A stretch of 64,000 nucleotides of DNA from Acanthochlamys bracteata (GCA_019914995.1 CM034128.1:6512501-6576500), one strand, 5' to 3'; shown: positions 9,824-22,603, counted from the first letter of the stretch. Translations and numbers: made by a program. The notes: generated by a model from the letters alone, not told the origin.

Positions 9824-12800
9824 AATATGAAAACCCTACATATTAGTAATTCATTTATTTGAGACAAACCATAATAAGTTCAAAGACATCAGTCCAAACA
9901 CCTCTCGCAGTAGGAAGTCAATAAAAAGTTCAATCACAGCTGGTTTCATGTAGTTGACGTGCCACCCTTTGGCAATAGATTATAGCTCTCCACCAAGCAT
10001 AAGCAACATCAAATTCTTGATGTCTTACTATCTCCTAGGTAAATACCCCATTTTATTTGTTTTTAGCGATATACATCTCAATAGTTTGAGAGAAAAGAGA
10101 ATAGCGTAAGTCATTGAGCTTAACATAACAATGGAGGAAGAATCACCTTATTGATAACAGAAGAAGTCATCGAGGTAACTAGGGAGAGATAACTTTCTGT
10201 AGACATAATAAATTTTTTAATTAACGTCTGCCGGCCGATTCGGTCAAACTAGCGGGTCAACGGGCTGCGGTCAATGGCTCTATTAGGCTAGGCTTGATAG
10301 CTAGCTCAATCAGGACGATCCGGATTGTTCTGATCTATTTGCATTGCTCTAGTCAGTCGCATCACCCATGCTGGATAGGACTAGCTGAGTTAGGCGAGTT
10401 GAGTGGAAGCGACGGCAATTCAGTGGCTGTGGCGGCCTTGAAGGGTAATTCCAATGCGAAGACAACAAGCTAGTAGAGGAATTGATATCAGATCCAACTA
10501 AGAGCAATTAATTAACGACGACGGAGGCAGTGGGTATTGAAGTCATGATAAATAATTCCTTTTTTCAACTGGAAAAAAGAAAGGCGTCGGCGACAATTCA
10601 AAACCTAAGCTTGTCGGAAATTCTTTTATTCCTTTTTTTCTTTTTTGGTAGATCTCAAATCTAATAGCCTAATTTGATTAGGTTGGTCGGGTCGCCGGCA
10701 ATCGTTTTTCCACAATAACAGCAAACAATTCTGGATCGAGGTCTATTCGAGTTCCGATTTAGATAAATTTTATCATAAAATGACAGAAAAAGAAAAAAAA
10801 CTTAAAATCATATATATTGCCTACTGATCTAGGAATAGATGGAGGTTTGCTGGTGATCTGATTGAGCTAAAATTTTGTCACAAGGATCCTAACTTATAGT
10901 TCTTCGTATCTAAAGGTGAAGATTGAGTTTGGAGCTTTCTAATTGGGACGATGCCGCATGGTGACCCTAAGGGTGGAGAAGTAAAGAATGAGAGAATGGT
11001 GAGAATGAGTAGGATATATCCCAAACTTAATCTAGTGTTTGCTCTACGTCTGCTTCTGTTCCCCCCAATCAACGCACCAATCTTTTTTCCTGGCGAGCTC
11101 TTTCTTCCCTAACGTCGATCTTCTCTCTCTCGTCTCCTTTTCTTTACCTCCTACTATCTCTGTAGCCGTTGCGCATGCCAATCGAGTGGTGTTAATTTTT
11201 CTTTGCGGCTACGAGTAGGTAACTAATTTTTCTTCTTCTTCCAGGACTCGATCTTTCTCTCGTTGAGTGGATTTTAGTAAACTACTGGTGAATGGCGAAG
11301 CAAAAAGTTTCGATTCTTTGAACTTTCTGTTTGGAAATTTTCTAATTTCTCTTATGGATTCTGTCAACTTCATATTCTTTTAACATTTTACTGTAAATAT
11401 TCATCTCAAACTATCGATAGAAGATAGATTGTTTGATTGTTGGTGGCATTGACAAATTTTGTTTGCATTTATATGATTGATTTTTTTTTTTTATCGTGCT
11501 GTTTCAACTAGGATATTTTTGGACAAAGTTAAGTTTATCATATCACTTATGGTCTTGAGTGCTTGATTTTATTTCATTTGTGTGTTCATATTTAGTTTGA
11601 TGAATAGTAATTCAGAATGGTTTAAATTTAATGCTTTTGCTAGGAGAAGTTACGTTTAGAAAGATGTATTCCATCAAATTTATTGATTAGCATACCTCTG
11701 TAACTCTTTTTTTGTCCTTATTTGAGCATTCTAGTTGTTCCTTCTTGTAATTTCGTATATTGTAATGCCCTAATCTATATTTGATGAATCTTGTTGCTAA
11801 TACATTTACAATTTTTATGATTATGCAAGATGTAGTCAACTTTTTGTACCTATAATTCTTTGCATGAAGTGAGATCCAAGCTCATCATGTTATTCCTGAA
11901 AGCAGGTAGAAATTTGCTTACAAGCTTCTTGTTCAGAAACTTGGTTCGGCTGGACCAAGCACAACCATGATCCAATTTCTACTCCATGGCGTAGTAGCTC
12001 AAGATCAAAGAATCTCAACGTCCTTTGTGAAGCCATTGCGGTTCCATCCTAACAAGAAAAGATAGTGCCAACCTTCGTATGAAAGTCAACGAGAATGACG
12101 CAACTGAGAATAGTCACAAGACAAATGGAGATACGCTGGTGACTTTGTACACTCCCGGACGCTCTAAAATTTAGTCGTCCGATCATTTGATTGCTGACTG
12201 TGATTTAATTAAGTGTATAAATTCGTTAATGTTTCCTTAAGAATACGGAATGGATTGTAGCGAGTAGGACCAAACGATCGGGGCCAAGATTTGGGAGTAT
12301 CTAAGTATTATAAGTGCGGTAAGTGTCTACATCCCGACTTATTAATTGAAGTACTCTATAATTTATTTTTAAATCATGTTTTAGGTAGACATATACCCTA
12401 ATAATTATGCCATTTAGTTTCTAAAACTCTTGGAATTTTTGCACCGGCACCAACCAATCCTAAATTCCTATCACGTGACCCAACAAAGAAATGGTTTGAA
12501 GTTACATTAGCTTAGCAGGCAAAAGCAATTCATTGCAAACTAAAAAACTTCGATCAGAAAACATTGGTGTCATGTGGTATTATATATAAACTGTGTCCTG
12601 ATTGTTTGTAGCAAATTTCCTTATAGAATTATTAACCAAATTTGTCTGTAGCTAAGTTTTCCAAACTATGTCTGATATTTTTGTAGCTTTTGAAGAGCGT
12701 TCAGTTCATTCGTTGTAGCTTCAAATTCCAGTAGCTACTATTAACTAGACAAATAGGCATTGACATTGATTACGTGAATTAATTATAAGCATTACAATTG

Positions 12801-12900
12801 TTATTCGTCCCAAGCACTTAGATTATTTGAGTATCCTTATATTTGAAAGAAATACCTAAGGCTGTGATTATATGGTGGGAAAGACAAAACAAAGACGTTG
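9824..12900. other. Intergenic DNA, no supported gene
   Basis: No frame with recognisable domains. Features seen: a GC-richer patch with repeated ggtcaa/ggctag words at about 10225-10460, a pyrimidine-rich, 5'-UTR-like stretch at about 11090-11270 with a cttcttccag acceptor-like site, and otherwise AT-rich sequence. A short frame near 11905-12010 (LLVQKLGSAGPSTTMIQF) is not recognised. These could be decayed gene leader pieces. Confidence 0.35.
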
Positions 12901-13385
12901 ATGCCGCAGCAATGACGACTAGCAAAAAACAAAGTCGCTAGTATACAACAATAGCGACTTTGTTGAATGTCGGACGCTACTTCTGAAGATAATAGCATCT
13001 TGGACTTGCATGAATCGCTACTGTATTGAAAGTACTAGCTACTAAATAGATTAACCTATGTCTGTTAGTAGTGACTAAGTTCTATGTAGTCGCTATTAGT
13101 CTAAATTATATTTCATTTGATAATAATTGTTGCGATTTCTTTTATATAAATGATGTAATATACATTTGTAGCATGAGAAGAAAAGAAAATACAATCGGGT
13201 AATCTATTAAAAATCCAATAGCGACTGAACATGTTTAGTCGCTACAACTTATAGCGACTAAGAACGTAGCTAGTCACTATTACATCAAAACAATAGCTAC
13301 AGCTAGAAAGAATAAATCGCTGTTAGTAGCAACTGCGACTGTTTTAGTCTTTATTATTAGCAATGACTAAACAGAATATAGGGGC
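12900..13385. repeat. CACTA left subterminal repeats
   Basis: About nine copies, in both orientations, of variants of tagtcgcta / tagcgact, for example near 12935, 12951, 13015, 13095, 13217, 13237 and 13251. In CACTA elements such arrays are binding sites for the accessory transposition protein. The same word fills the right end. Confidence 0.7.
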
Positions 13386-13720
13386 TAATATGTTAAATAT
13401 TTTTATTTCTTAAAAATTTATATATAATTTGTTTAAGTAAAATTTGTACCGTTTGATATGATCTAGAGTTTTGATATATAATATGAAAACAATTATATTA
13501 TTTACATAATTTGTTTATTCTATATTAAAAAATAATTAATAAATGTGTGAGATTCAATAATTTTAAAACATACATCGAAGCACTTAACAATATTCGAATT
13601 TGACATAATATTGTGTGAATATTGTAGACATATTCAATGGTTTGGATCATCTATCTAAAATTTTGACGGTAGGAAATATTCAATTTCTAGGTTTTCTTCG
13701 CTCCGCCACTTCGGTCTGCT

Positions 13721-14006
13721 CCATTCTCCGGCAGCTCCTTTCATTCGCTCTACTAGCCAAATTTCTTCCCCTCTCCATCGGACAGCTTCCTTCCCTCTAC
13801 GCCAGCGAGCATTCTTCCCTCTCCGATGACTAGCTCCGCTCAGTAGATTGGTTTTGGCCAGCTACCTTCTCCGTCTCCTCCTTCCGTTCACCCTACCGGC
13901 CGAATTTCTTCCCTCTCCGACTGACGGTTTCTTTGACAGCGAGCTTTCTTTCGTCTCTGACAACTATCTTCACTCAGTTTGTTCTGTCCGGCTAGCTCGC
14001 CGGCAA
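13721..14006 (+). repeat. Two tandem units of about 144 bp inside the CACTA element
   Basis: Unit 1 starts ccattctccg (13721) and unit 2 ccttctccg (13865). Both continue with a cgctcta / cacccta block, aatttcttccc-tctcc, cagcgagc and ttccctctccga / ttcgtctctga words. The patch is pyrimidine-rich and far richer in GC than the AT-rich flanks. It may be leader sequence of the transposase gene or captured host DNA. Confidence 0.55.
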
Positions 14007-14259
14007 GCTCTATCGAATTTTTTGTTCAACCGGCCAGTTTCACTCCAACACTCGCAGTTAGGTCACTGCTCTGCCTCTATTAGATCGTTGCCAGCCAGCT
14101 TGTTGTTTATTCCGGCCAGGTTTGCTCCGCTTTGTTTGATCAATTGCAATATTTTGATATTGTTGATTTGTAGATTAACATTAGAATTGCTTTTGAATTT
14201 GGATCTTAAATTAAGAACTTCAATTGCGACGATCAATGGGAGTGTATGAATTCATGATA

Positions 14260-15110
14260 TTTATGAATTTATAGTTGTGATTTATATGCATTTCTGGTTA
14301 TGATTTCATAATTTTATAATATTTATCTATTTTATGGAAAAAAGAAAATAAGAAAATAATTGAATGAGAATTGTTTTATATGTATACTACGGTATGTTTG
14401 GAAAATGGTTAAAAAATAAGAGTAAGAGGATAGATTTGGAAAATAATAAGATGACGGATAGGAAAGGGAAACTATTTAACTATATAATGTTTGGATATAT
14501 AGTAAGGATAACAAACAAACTATGTTTAGATAGGTAGGTAAATGAATAAGTAATAGAAATAAATTTTTTTGAAAAGACTTAAATGCACTTTTCATTTGTA
14601 TTAATATAACGTTAAACTAATTTTATTAATATAACTTAAATTAATTTTATTAATATAACTTTTGGATTACTTTTTAATATTAATTTAATTTTTATTAATG
14701 TTTGATGTAATTTAACAAAAGTAAATAAAGTTTTAAATTAAAAAATTTGATCATATAATTTTATTGTTTTCTCTACCAACTAAAATCAATTAAAATTAAA
14801 TAAATATAAAAATTATAAATTATTATAATACAAAATAACACATATTAATTAAAATAAATATTTAGTTAAAAAATATCTATTTAAAATGAATATTAAATAA
14901 TTAAAAAACTTAAAAATAAAAAGACAAAAGGGGAAGCAAATTTGCTTTTCTCTTTGTCACCATGTGTACCCACCAATTTGGTAGGTACATATTTCACCAT
15001 AATTTCACCACCACCACCTCCTCTCATATAATTAAGTATAAGTCTTACTAATTGCTTTATGAATGCTTGTATTGAATATAGTTTGTGTTACCTTTTAGAT
15101 AAGACATCTC
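14260..15110. other. AT-rich CACTA interior, no gene seen
   Basis: Very AT-rich (long runs of aat/tta words, about 14570-14930). No frame with domains. A short segment near 14385-14540 with paired atgtttgga words may be a small MITE, but I could not define its ends. Confidence 0.4.
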
Positions 15111-15119
15111 TGTAATGAG

Positions 15120-15687
15120 AATTCAGATGCCACTAGTGCTGAAATATGTGCATTTGCATCTGGCCCAAATCGTCATGTGAGCAACTATAAATAATGTATA
15201 ATTAATGGAGTCAAGTATGTGACTAAATATCGTCATGGATATGTCAACACAAAATAGTGGTGTTTGTGTGGAAGAGGATCACAAGGATGATTCCATTATT
15301 TTCTATGGCGTTCTTGGTGAGATTATAGAGTTATCATTCATCATCATCGAGTATATCTATTCAAATGCGAATGGTTTGATCTTGAGCATAAAAGACCAAT
15401 ATGAATAAATGAATGGTTCATTAGAATTAATATCACTAAGAGATGATACGTGAATGACCCATATATTCTTGCATGTCAAGCTTTTGCAAGTATATTACAT
15501 GCAAAGCTCTACAACGTAATTTATTTGATCCTTCGTTGTTCCATGGAGACGAAGAAGGCGATGCATATCAAGATGCTAGATATTCAAACCTAACGGTTGA
15601 ACCTATATGTGAAGAGATTTATCCTCAACTTAGAAATGATATTGATTGGGAGGTAATTGAACGGCGTAATGAAGAAGAAAGCTAACA
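15120..15687 (+). pseudogene. CACTA tnpD-type transposase tail (DUF4216-like)
   Basis: Coding remains in more than one frame match the C-terminal region of plant tnpD transposases: SAEICAFASGPNRHVSNYK, then NSGVCVEED, then a FYGVLGEIIELSF block, and DPYILACQA-type residues just before an acidic tail ending at 15687. In intact elements this region reads roughly NSGVVVEGD ... YYGVLxEIIEL ... PFILASQA. The catalytic core that should precede it is absent, so the gene is a truncated, frame-broken remnant. Its orientation agrees with the TNP1-like gene downstream. Confidence 0.65.
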
Positions 15688-15869
15688 TATTGGTGATTGA
15701 TTAAGGTATTACAAATTTACTCTTTATTATATCATTTCGTATTTTCGCATTTACTATATTTAAAGGATACTGATTAAGGTATTCATGTCAAGTGTTTTTT
15801 TAATTCATAAATATATAATGATTGATGTAATTTTTTAATATTTTGTTGTACATTTTTAGTTTTGGCAGA

Positions 15870-18010
15870 TGGCTCCTAGTGGTAGATCGAGGTCCCATAC
15901 CAACATTGCCTCAGCTCCTTCGAGCTCTAATGTAGTACGCTCTTTAGCATTTGCATCTCTAGGTAATACTTTGGGATCCACTACAGTTGCACCTTTGGGT
16001 GATGCTTCGGGATCTAATGCACTCGGAACACCAGGTGATGCTTTGGGATCACCTGGATTCGCATCTCCTATGGATAGGCCGGTTGCAAGCATCGGTAAGT
16101 TCAGTTTTAATTGGATTTAAAATTTATTTAAGATGTAATATATTTAAATTACTTTCGCTAGCATATATGTAGGATCCTCTTGCAAAGTTTCCCAATGTAG
16201 ACGTAGAATCGTCCGTACAGCCGACTTACATAGGGATAAGGAAAAGTATAGAAAGACTAAAGTACTATTTAATGCTGATGAGATGCTCGTTGGAGAGCAC
16301 CATAAGTGAGAGTACGGAATTTTGATTCGCTCTTATGCGCCAGTTGATATTGAAGGATGGACTTGGTTAGAGAATAACAGACCACAAGTCGTTGATCATA
16401 TACACTCAATGCTAGCGGTATTAAGATATCAAATGAAATTCTATTTATATTTATATGCATATGTTGTCTACTAATTAGAATTGTATTTAATGTGTATATA
16501 GGATCAATTGTAGGGGTTGCAATACATGATCCAATTCAAAAACTCAATCCGAAACCAACCCATTTAATTAAGATTAGGATTAGGAAACTTGACCCGTACA
16601 AATAAAGGTTGGATTATGATTGAACGAATTTGACCCGATTATTGAATTGGTCAATTAAGGCTAACCCAAAATTGACTCACCAATCCGAATTGCCACTTCT
16701 TGAAGGAAGAACACTTTTCTGGTTTTTTTCTTAATGTATAATAAAATTTTGGTAATAAAAGTAATCGATAATAGTAATTTTTTAAATATTAAATTATATT
16801 GTATTTATAATTAATCATTTATTTTCATGCCTTAGTAAAATAGTGTAATATGAGAATTATAGTATTATCGAAAGTATTACTATGTAAATATTACTTTAAT
16901 AACGAACTTAGATTTTCTATAAAGATTTATCAAAATTTTATTATATATATATGTTTATCAAAATTTTTAAGGAATTTTTTTTTTGAATATTCATAGGACT
17001 GATGAAGATATTAAGGAATGCACATATTTACAAGCACTACTATATCTCTTTATCAAGAAAAGTGTAGAATTACAAATTAATAATTTTAATTATTAAATTG
17101 GTTGATTCGAATTTGACCTGGTTATTAGTTAGGTTAAGTTAGGATTGACAATTTTGACCCGTATAAATTAATGGATTGGGTTAGAATTGAACAAATTTAA
17201 TCGGATATTAAATGGGTTGACACAAAACAAACCCACCATCCTAAATTGCCACCCCTAATCAATTTGAGATTGGTATTAGAAATTCAGAAAGGAGAAGATA
17301 TTTGCACAAGGCAGGGGAAGAGTTATACAAGAAATGGAGGTATAGCTCTCATCTTCATCATTATAAGAACTTGGGATGTGAGGAAGCAAATAGGGCTAAC
17401 CCACCGAGCAATTTTAAAGAGAATGGTAGATATGATTTTTGGAAGCTACTATGTGATTTGTTCGATGATCAAACTTTTTGGGTGAGTGTAAAGTCCAACT
17501 TACTTATTTTAGTATAGCATAAAATTATTAGTTAATAAAATATCAAATCATTTTTATAAGAGAGGTCATCAATTATGAAAGATGCGCGCGATAAATAACC
17601 GGATCCCTACCGTGGAGGCAGTGAAAGTATATGGAGTATCTCTCATGGGACAGTAATTGTAAAATATTAAATTTTTATATTAGAATTTTATACACATTCA
17701 CATTACCAAAAAATGTATAGGGATCGGGCCCACTAGACCTATAAGATAGCATACAATCAAAAAATATCATTAACAACAATTCAATATTATTAATTTTTAT
17801 AATAACTATAGGAAAAAAATGACTCAAATGGAAGAGTCATCACAAATGGAAGAACCAATAACACAAGGGCAAGCCATGAAAAATGTATTAGAAAGCGCAC
17901 CGAGCTATTACCGTGGCAGGGGTCCAGGACCAAATCCAAAATGCAAAAACAGCAGCTTGAAAGGACAAGTGTTTGTTCTTCAACAACAAATACAACTGCA
18001 GCAAAAATAA
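15870..18010 (+). pseudogene. CACTA TNP1 / Ptta-type accessory transposase gene, interrupted
   Basis: Spliced plus-strand gene of the plant Ptta/En/Spm family, the DNA-binding partner of tnpD. Exon-like blocks: 15870-16094 (Ser/Gly/Ala-rich N-terminus starting MAPSGRSRSHTNIAS, donor gtaagt), a block from 16173, then after an inserted element a block to 17481 (KAGEELYKKWRY, ANRANPPSNFKENG, DFWKLLCDLF, donor gtgagt), and a final block to 18010 (PSYYRGRGPGPNPKCKNSS, then a Gln-rich LQQQIQLQQK tail). The ALGTPG/LGSPG repeats in exon 1 are low-complexity. The insertion at 16511-17257 and a TGA just after the second block make an intact product unlikely. Confidence 0.6.
16511..17257. mobile_element. 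hAT-type non-autonomous element, 747 bp, inside the CACTA element
   Basis: Terminal inverted repeats: taggggttgcaat on the left, attgccacccccta-type sequence (written attgccacccct-a) on the right. Flanks form an 8-bp duplication, atcaattg (16503-16510) and atcaattt (17258-17265), with one mismatch. Subterminal ggttgac / gacccg words on both sides are typical of hAT MITEs with taggggtggcaa ends. No coding capacity. It lies within the TNP1-like gene, so it is younger than the CACTA insertion. Confidence 0.8.
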
Positions 18011-18639
18011 TACAATGATCTCATTGAAATGTTAGCTTATGATTGTAATTTTTTTATTTAAAAATTTTACTTAATTAGTTTTTATTTTTGTGCTAGAAAA
18101 CTTAGATTTATAATAACTAAAGGGGTCATAATGAAAAATAAGTGACCAATGACGTGAAACCTATGCATACACAATTGTCTTGACGAGGATGAAACGTAGG
18201 AAGAATCAGATTTGGTTTTGGAGATTGAACGAGTGAAATAGGACCTTATTAGCATTCTCAATGTTTTAATATATAACACTTAATTTTATATAATTATAAT
18301 TATAACTTTTACTAATTTTACTATCCAGTAATATACTCTCTTATTGTTTTTTCAGATGCATGATGGGCTTGGTTCTTCAATGATTCGAGCGTGATTGGTG
18401 GTTGTAGTTTGTTTCGTTAAGACAATTATCACTATTATATTAAATATTTACTTTCTTTTTAAGAACTGCATTATTATTATTATGACTAATAAAAAATATT
18501 TTTCATTAATTATTAATTAGTTTTACTGAATTATTTATTTTAATAATTCTATTGTGAAGTAAAAGAATATTTTTTAATATGTATATTTTTAATAAAAGAA
18601 TAGGAAAAATATTAATTTAAAATTATTTATAATGGCAAC

Positions 18640-19096
18640 TAAGAGCGTTAGTCGCCACTAATTTTCCAACCTAATAGCGACTAGTTACTATCAAGTCCCT
18701 ATTGCTAGAATAGCGACTTAGTCAAAATTAGTCTCCGCTATCTTCTGTAAATTCAACCTCGTCAGTCGCTTTGCCGTCAATAATGACGTAACCAACGCAA
18801 GTCGCTATAAATGAAAATCTGCAACTTACGTATACCCTAGTCGCTATTGTTTTAGCGATAGCGATTGGGGCTTTGACCTAGTCGCTATATGCTCAATAGC
18901 GACTAGGTGTTCTTAGTTGCTACTGTTTACAGTATTACCAACAACCGTTCATTATGAGTTGTTATTATTAGCAGCGACTAGTTATTAGCAATTGCTGTAG
19001 CGACTAGACTATTTTAGTCATAATAATTAGTTGCAACTAGCATTTTTCTGCTGTGACTTATTATTTTAGTCATTATAGAGCAATTTCCTTGTAGTG
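18640..19096. repeat. CACTA right subterminal repeats and terminus
   Basis: Nine or more copies of tagtcgcta / tagcgact in both orientations, for example near 18700, 18713, 18840, 18880, 18895 and 18975. They end in ttccttgtagtg at 19096. This matches the left-end array. Confidence 0.75.
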
Positions 19097-19690
19097 TACT
19101 ATATGCTTACATAAATATTTCCATCCTAAGTTTTCTTCATTGTCTCGAACCGTAATCTCTTGATCTCATTGTGGCGAGAACATTTTCCTGTCACCATGAT
19201 CATAATTCTTCCAACTATTAGGAAAATATCTTCAAACTCCCACTTTGATCAGCTTGCCGAGGGAAAAAGAAACCTTTATTGATGAGCGGTTAATCAGCCG
19301 ATCTTGCCAATGCGCACACTATCGCAAGCATCACTGGTTCTCAATCTTACCATCGGTGAGATTGAAGTTCGACGATTTCAATTAAGCTAGACTGGATGTA
19401 GAGGAAATCCGATAAAAATTTAAAGGTTGGACTTTTCTAAATGATTGTCCCGACAAGTACTATGAGGATACTGTCAGAATCTTCTAGGCAAACTTGTGTG
19501 CCGATACCTACTCCATCTTCTGTACTATCATCTATTGTGTTCAGATGGAGTTCAAAACTAGAAATCTCTCGAAGTTACTAAATTTGTCCTACCATGAAGA
19601 ATCAAAAATTTAAGTGACAAGCAAGAAGGCAGATTACCTTTAAGTGGCCATTTGACGGTAAAATTATCACCAGTTATGAGTTTTGGTTAC
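19097..19690. other. No gene recognised
   Basis: Sequence between the CACTA right end and the first recognisable Copia integrase residues. It may be flanking or decayed Copia DNA; nothing specific is visible. Confidence 0.35.
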
Positions 19691-19770
19691 CTAGTAGCAA
19701 CAATTTTCTAAGCAAGCTCATCTAGAATTTTTTAAAGAAAAAAAACTTTTTAATGCTTTATTATTTAAAG

Positions 19771-20001
19771 CTAAGAAAATACCCAACAATAACTTAAGTG
19801 CTTGTCAACAGTGACAAGAAAATAATTTTTTTTTTCAATACTTGCTTTTTGAGTTGGTCCAAAAAGATTCATATGCAGCAATTCAATTGACTTGTTGGTG
19901 GTTACATTCTTATTTTGGCATGACATTGACCTTACTTGCTTGCGTTTGGCACAAGCATCACAAAATTCTTCAATTTGGCATGTAATTGAGGGTAGATCCA
20001 A
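19771..20001 (-). pseudogene. Copia integrase N-terminal remnant
   Basis: The frame shows the Copia pattern CDACAKRKQVRS (the second half of the HHCC zinc-binding module), then IELLHMNLFGPT, FLVTVDKHLSYCWVF. In intact plant Copia elements these read C-x2-C-x-K-G-K-Q, LELLHMDLFGPT and VDDYSRYTWVF. Fossil, minus strand. Confidence 0.75.
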
Positions 20002-20722
20002 AACTAGTTACATAAGTTTAGCTTTGCAGTTATCTTGGTGCCGTAAGGATCGAGTCTCCTGTGCCATAAGTGACATGCTTCCTACTGACTAGTTACAAGG
20101 TAAAGTTCTTGGTATCAAAATCTCAAGGTAGATACATATACATTGTCTTTCCTTCGGCCTTGTATAATTATATTATTTCAGAAGCATTTATATTTTTTTT
20201 GACGACAACATAAATACCACATCATAGAGCTGACTTATTCTTAGGACATTATATCTGAAAATTTGCACAACAACACCTTATGAATACAAAATGAAGATTC
20301 ATTACCGATCTTGCACGTACCAGTTACCAAGCACTTACCGTCACCGCTAAGAACTCCTCCCTAGTAGACTTACAGATGACAATAGTTGGTAACATCTCCT
20401 ATTATATGTCTTGAACATCTACTACCAAAGGTGTCATTTGATCCTTCTAGTTTTATCGGACGCAAAACATATCTGTAAAATAATTCTCAATCTTAGATTT
20501 AAAATTTCTTTGGATCTTTCAGTGTTTACCGGTTGGATATTTCAAAAGGACACAAGCTAGTTTAACTTTCTTTTCATTACGTTTTTACCAAAAAGACTTG
20601 ATCCATTCCAGTGTAATGAAAATAAGTAACAAAAGTGAGTAGAAGAGGAGCTTACTATGTGACTCCCTTAAGATTCTAGGTTTCCTGCTACGATCAAAAC
20701 CGATATCTTGCTTTCTAACGAT

Positions 20723-20727
20723 ACCTT
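20723..20727. repeat. Target-site duplication acctt, left copy
   Basis: acctt directly precedes the LTR tip tgttag and is repeated at 29888-29892 after the other LTR tip. This defines a single 5-bp-duplicating insertion. Confidence 0.85.
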
Positions 20728-22603
20728 TGTTAGATAACTGCAAAATCAATTCAAGAGGAGAGGGGTGAATTGTGTTGATAATTAAAATTTTCGTTTAACG
20801 AAAGTTCATGCAGACAACAGATAGTCAGCTGGCTTTACGTATGATAAATCCTACGTACAGAGAATAGCACAATAGATATGACAGTTTAAAGATAAATAAC
20901 AGCTACTCAAGAAATTTACGTGGTTCGGCAAACCTCTTTGCCTACATCCACGGGTGCTCTATCACAAGAGCCAAAACTTCACTAGACTTTTAACAAACTA
21001 CACAAACAAAGAGCAAAAGTGTTTCACCAAGCACTCTTATTTTTAAGGATTTCTTCACCAAGACAACCCTTCTTACCCTACTGGACAACCTAGTCCCCTT
21101 GGCTGACACCCTAGCCTTGTCACAAAGTCTAACAACTTTCTCCAAGCTCCAACCGAGCTCCTTTACCAAGTGCATACAGCACTCTATCACACGTTTAAAA
21201 GAAAATTCAAAAAGAACAAGGTTAAGCACAAGGATCTATCTCAATGTAAGTGAATGATCTTAAAATTTTCTGTTGAGATGATCAAATTTGTTACTGAAGA
21301 TGATACTTAATAAGTAATTGGTAGCAAGAGGAGTTTCTTCACTTGAGAAATTGAGTCGATGTAGTGGAAGTTTGTTTTTGAATTTCTTGCTCCATGTCTC
21401 CCCTGTCTCTATTCTTCAGCTTCTTGTTTCATATAATATATTTTGTCTTTACATGTAGCTGATTTTTCCCGTTGGAGAAAATTTTCCGTTAGTGTCTCTA
21501 TCAAGTGGCAGGTTTTCAAGTTAGAGATGAAGATTGTGTTCAGTTATCAATCAGCTGCTTCACGATTTCTTTTGGCTAAACTGGTGCAAATCGTTCATGG
21601 ATATTAAATGCAACCATGAAAACAATTTGAAACTCCCGCATGCAATCGTAAATTATTTCAGCTGAGTTGTCTTTTTCAAATTTCTTCAATTGAGTTGACT
21701 TCTCTTAGTTTGCCGCTTCTCTGTTGTGTTGACTACATTAAATGAGGTGGATTCCAACAGCTTGACTCTGCATTGTTGAAGCATCTTTGCATTGTCAATA
21801 AGATGTGATTCCGATGACACTTTACACTATGTTCTTTATCTTCTCTTTTTGCGATTTTTCATGATTATTAATATGAACTTGTAGCTAATATGTTCCTCAG
21901 TAAGTCTTCAAGATTTTGTTTCTAATGGATGACGAATTCTTGATTGAATTACATCTGAAAAGTTATTCCAACAATGTTTAATTATGTTCCTTGTTTACTA
22001 AATTTTATCTATAATTTCACGATTTTTCTAAGCTTATGTTGATCGTTATTTGATGTATTATTCGGTCAATCTTATAGTGTACATGTTGGTCTGGTCTTTA
22101 ATGAAAAATTGAAGCTCAAATGGAATCAGAATTATGCTTGAAATTACTTTTGAAGATTAAACGATTATCACGATTTTCGGATTCTTTTCTGTCCAGCGAG
22201 TAGCATCGAAGTAGCCGGCTATCAAGTCCTCTATTCTCTGCTCTGTTATCTATTTGCGATGCTCTATTTCTATACTTAGCTATTTGATCCATGTAGCAGT
22301 GAGATAGCAATCAGGTAGCTGCCTGCTTAGTGGCTGAAGTTTGTAGTCCTCTGTCTGTGATCTATTCTCTGGCTTACTGTTCATGCGCCACTGAAGAAAT
22401 TTCATATATAGGTAGCAAGTAGGTAGCTAGCTACTATGTGGCTATTTGTAGAAGTGCTATAGATGACTTGTTGTCTGATAGGTGAATGATAAATCTTGTT
22501 TGTAAAATCATGCAGAACTTGATTCAAATCATTAGTTCATCTAATTCATAAAATATAATTATTAATTATTGTTATCATCAAAATCAACCTCAGAGTTCCA
22601 ACA
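20728..22603 (-). repeat. LTR, left (3' LTR of the minus-strand element)
   Basis: 1876 bp, from tgttagataact to agttccaaca. Near 20917 it contains the ttacgtggttcgg...cctacatccacggg block common in plant Copia LTRs. It aligns over its whole length with 28044-29887. Confidence 0.85.

Larger units (their letters stand above)
12900..19096 (+). mobile_element. Degenerate CACTA (En/Spm-type) DNA transposon
   Basis: The right terminus reads ttccttgtagtg (ending 19096), the standard CACTA end when read inward (cactacaagg). Both flanks carry dense subterminal copies of tagtcgcta / tagcgact (12900-13385 and 18640-19096). Inside lie a tnpD tail and a TNP1-type gene in the same orientation, the usual two-gene layout. 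The left inverted repeat is too decayed to place, so 12900 is approximate, and I found no clear 3-bp target duplication. Most of tnpD is missing. A 747-bp hAT-type element has inserted in the TNP1 gene. Certainly immobile on its own. Confidence 0.75.
19691..20727 (-). mobile_element. Older Copia (Ty1) relic, integrase side
   Basis: Left-hand piece of a minus-strand Copia element split by the younger element at 20728-29887. It carries GAG-pre-integrase/integrase remains at 19771-20001 and coding-like DNA up to the split. The right-hand piece (gag and an LTR-like end) continues at 29888. No matching LTR is found to the left. Broken many times; older than its insert. Confidence 0.65.

Noticed and set aside
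12900-13385. CRISPR-like or satellite array from the repeated tagtcgcta words
   Set aside because: The words occur in both orientations with irregular spacing, mirrored at the other end of a CACTA element: subterminal repeats.
13848-14249. 133-residue open frame as a host gene
   Set aside because: Leu/Ser/Phe-rich product of a pyrimidine-rich tandem repeat inside a CACTA element; no domain, so composition explains the open frame.
15869-16120. Opposed open frames on both strands at 15856-16120
   Set aside because: The plus strand fits the TNP1-like exon with a good donor; the minus frame is its shadow in a Gly/Ser/Ala-rich repeat.
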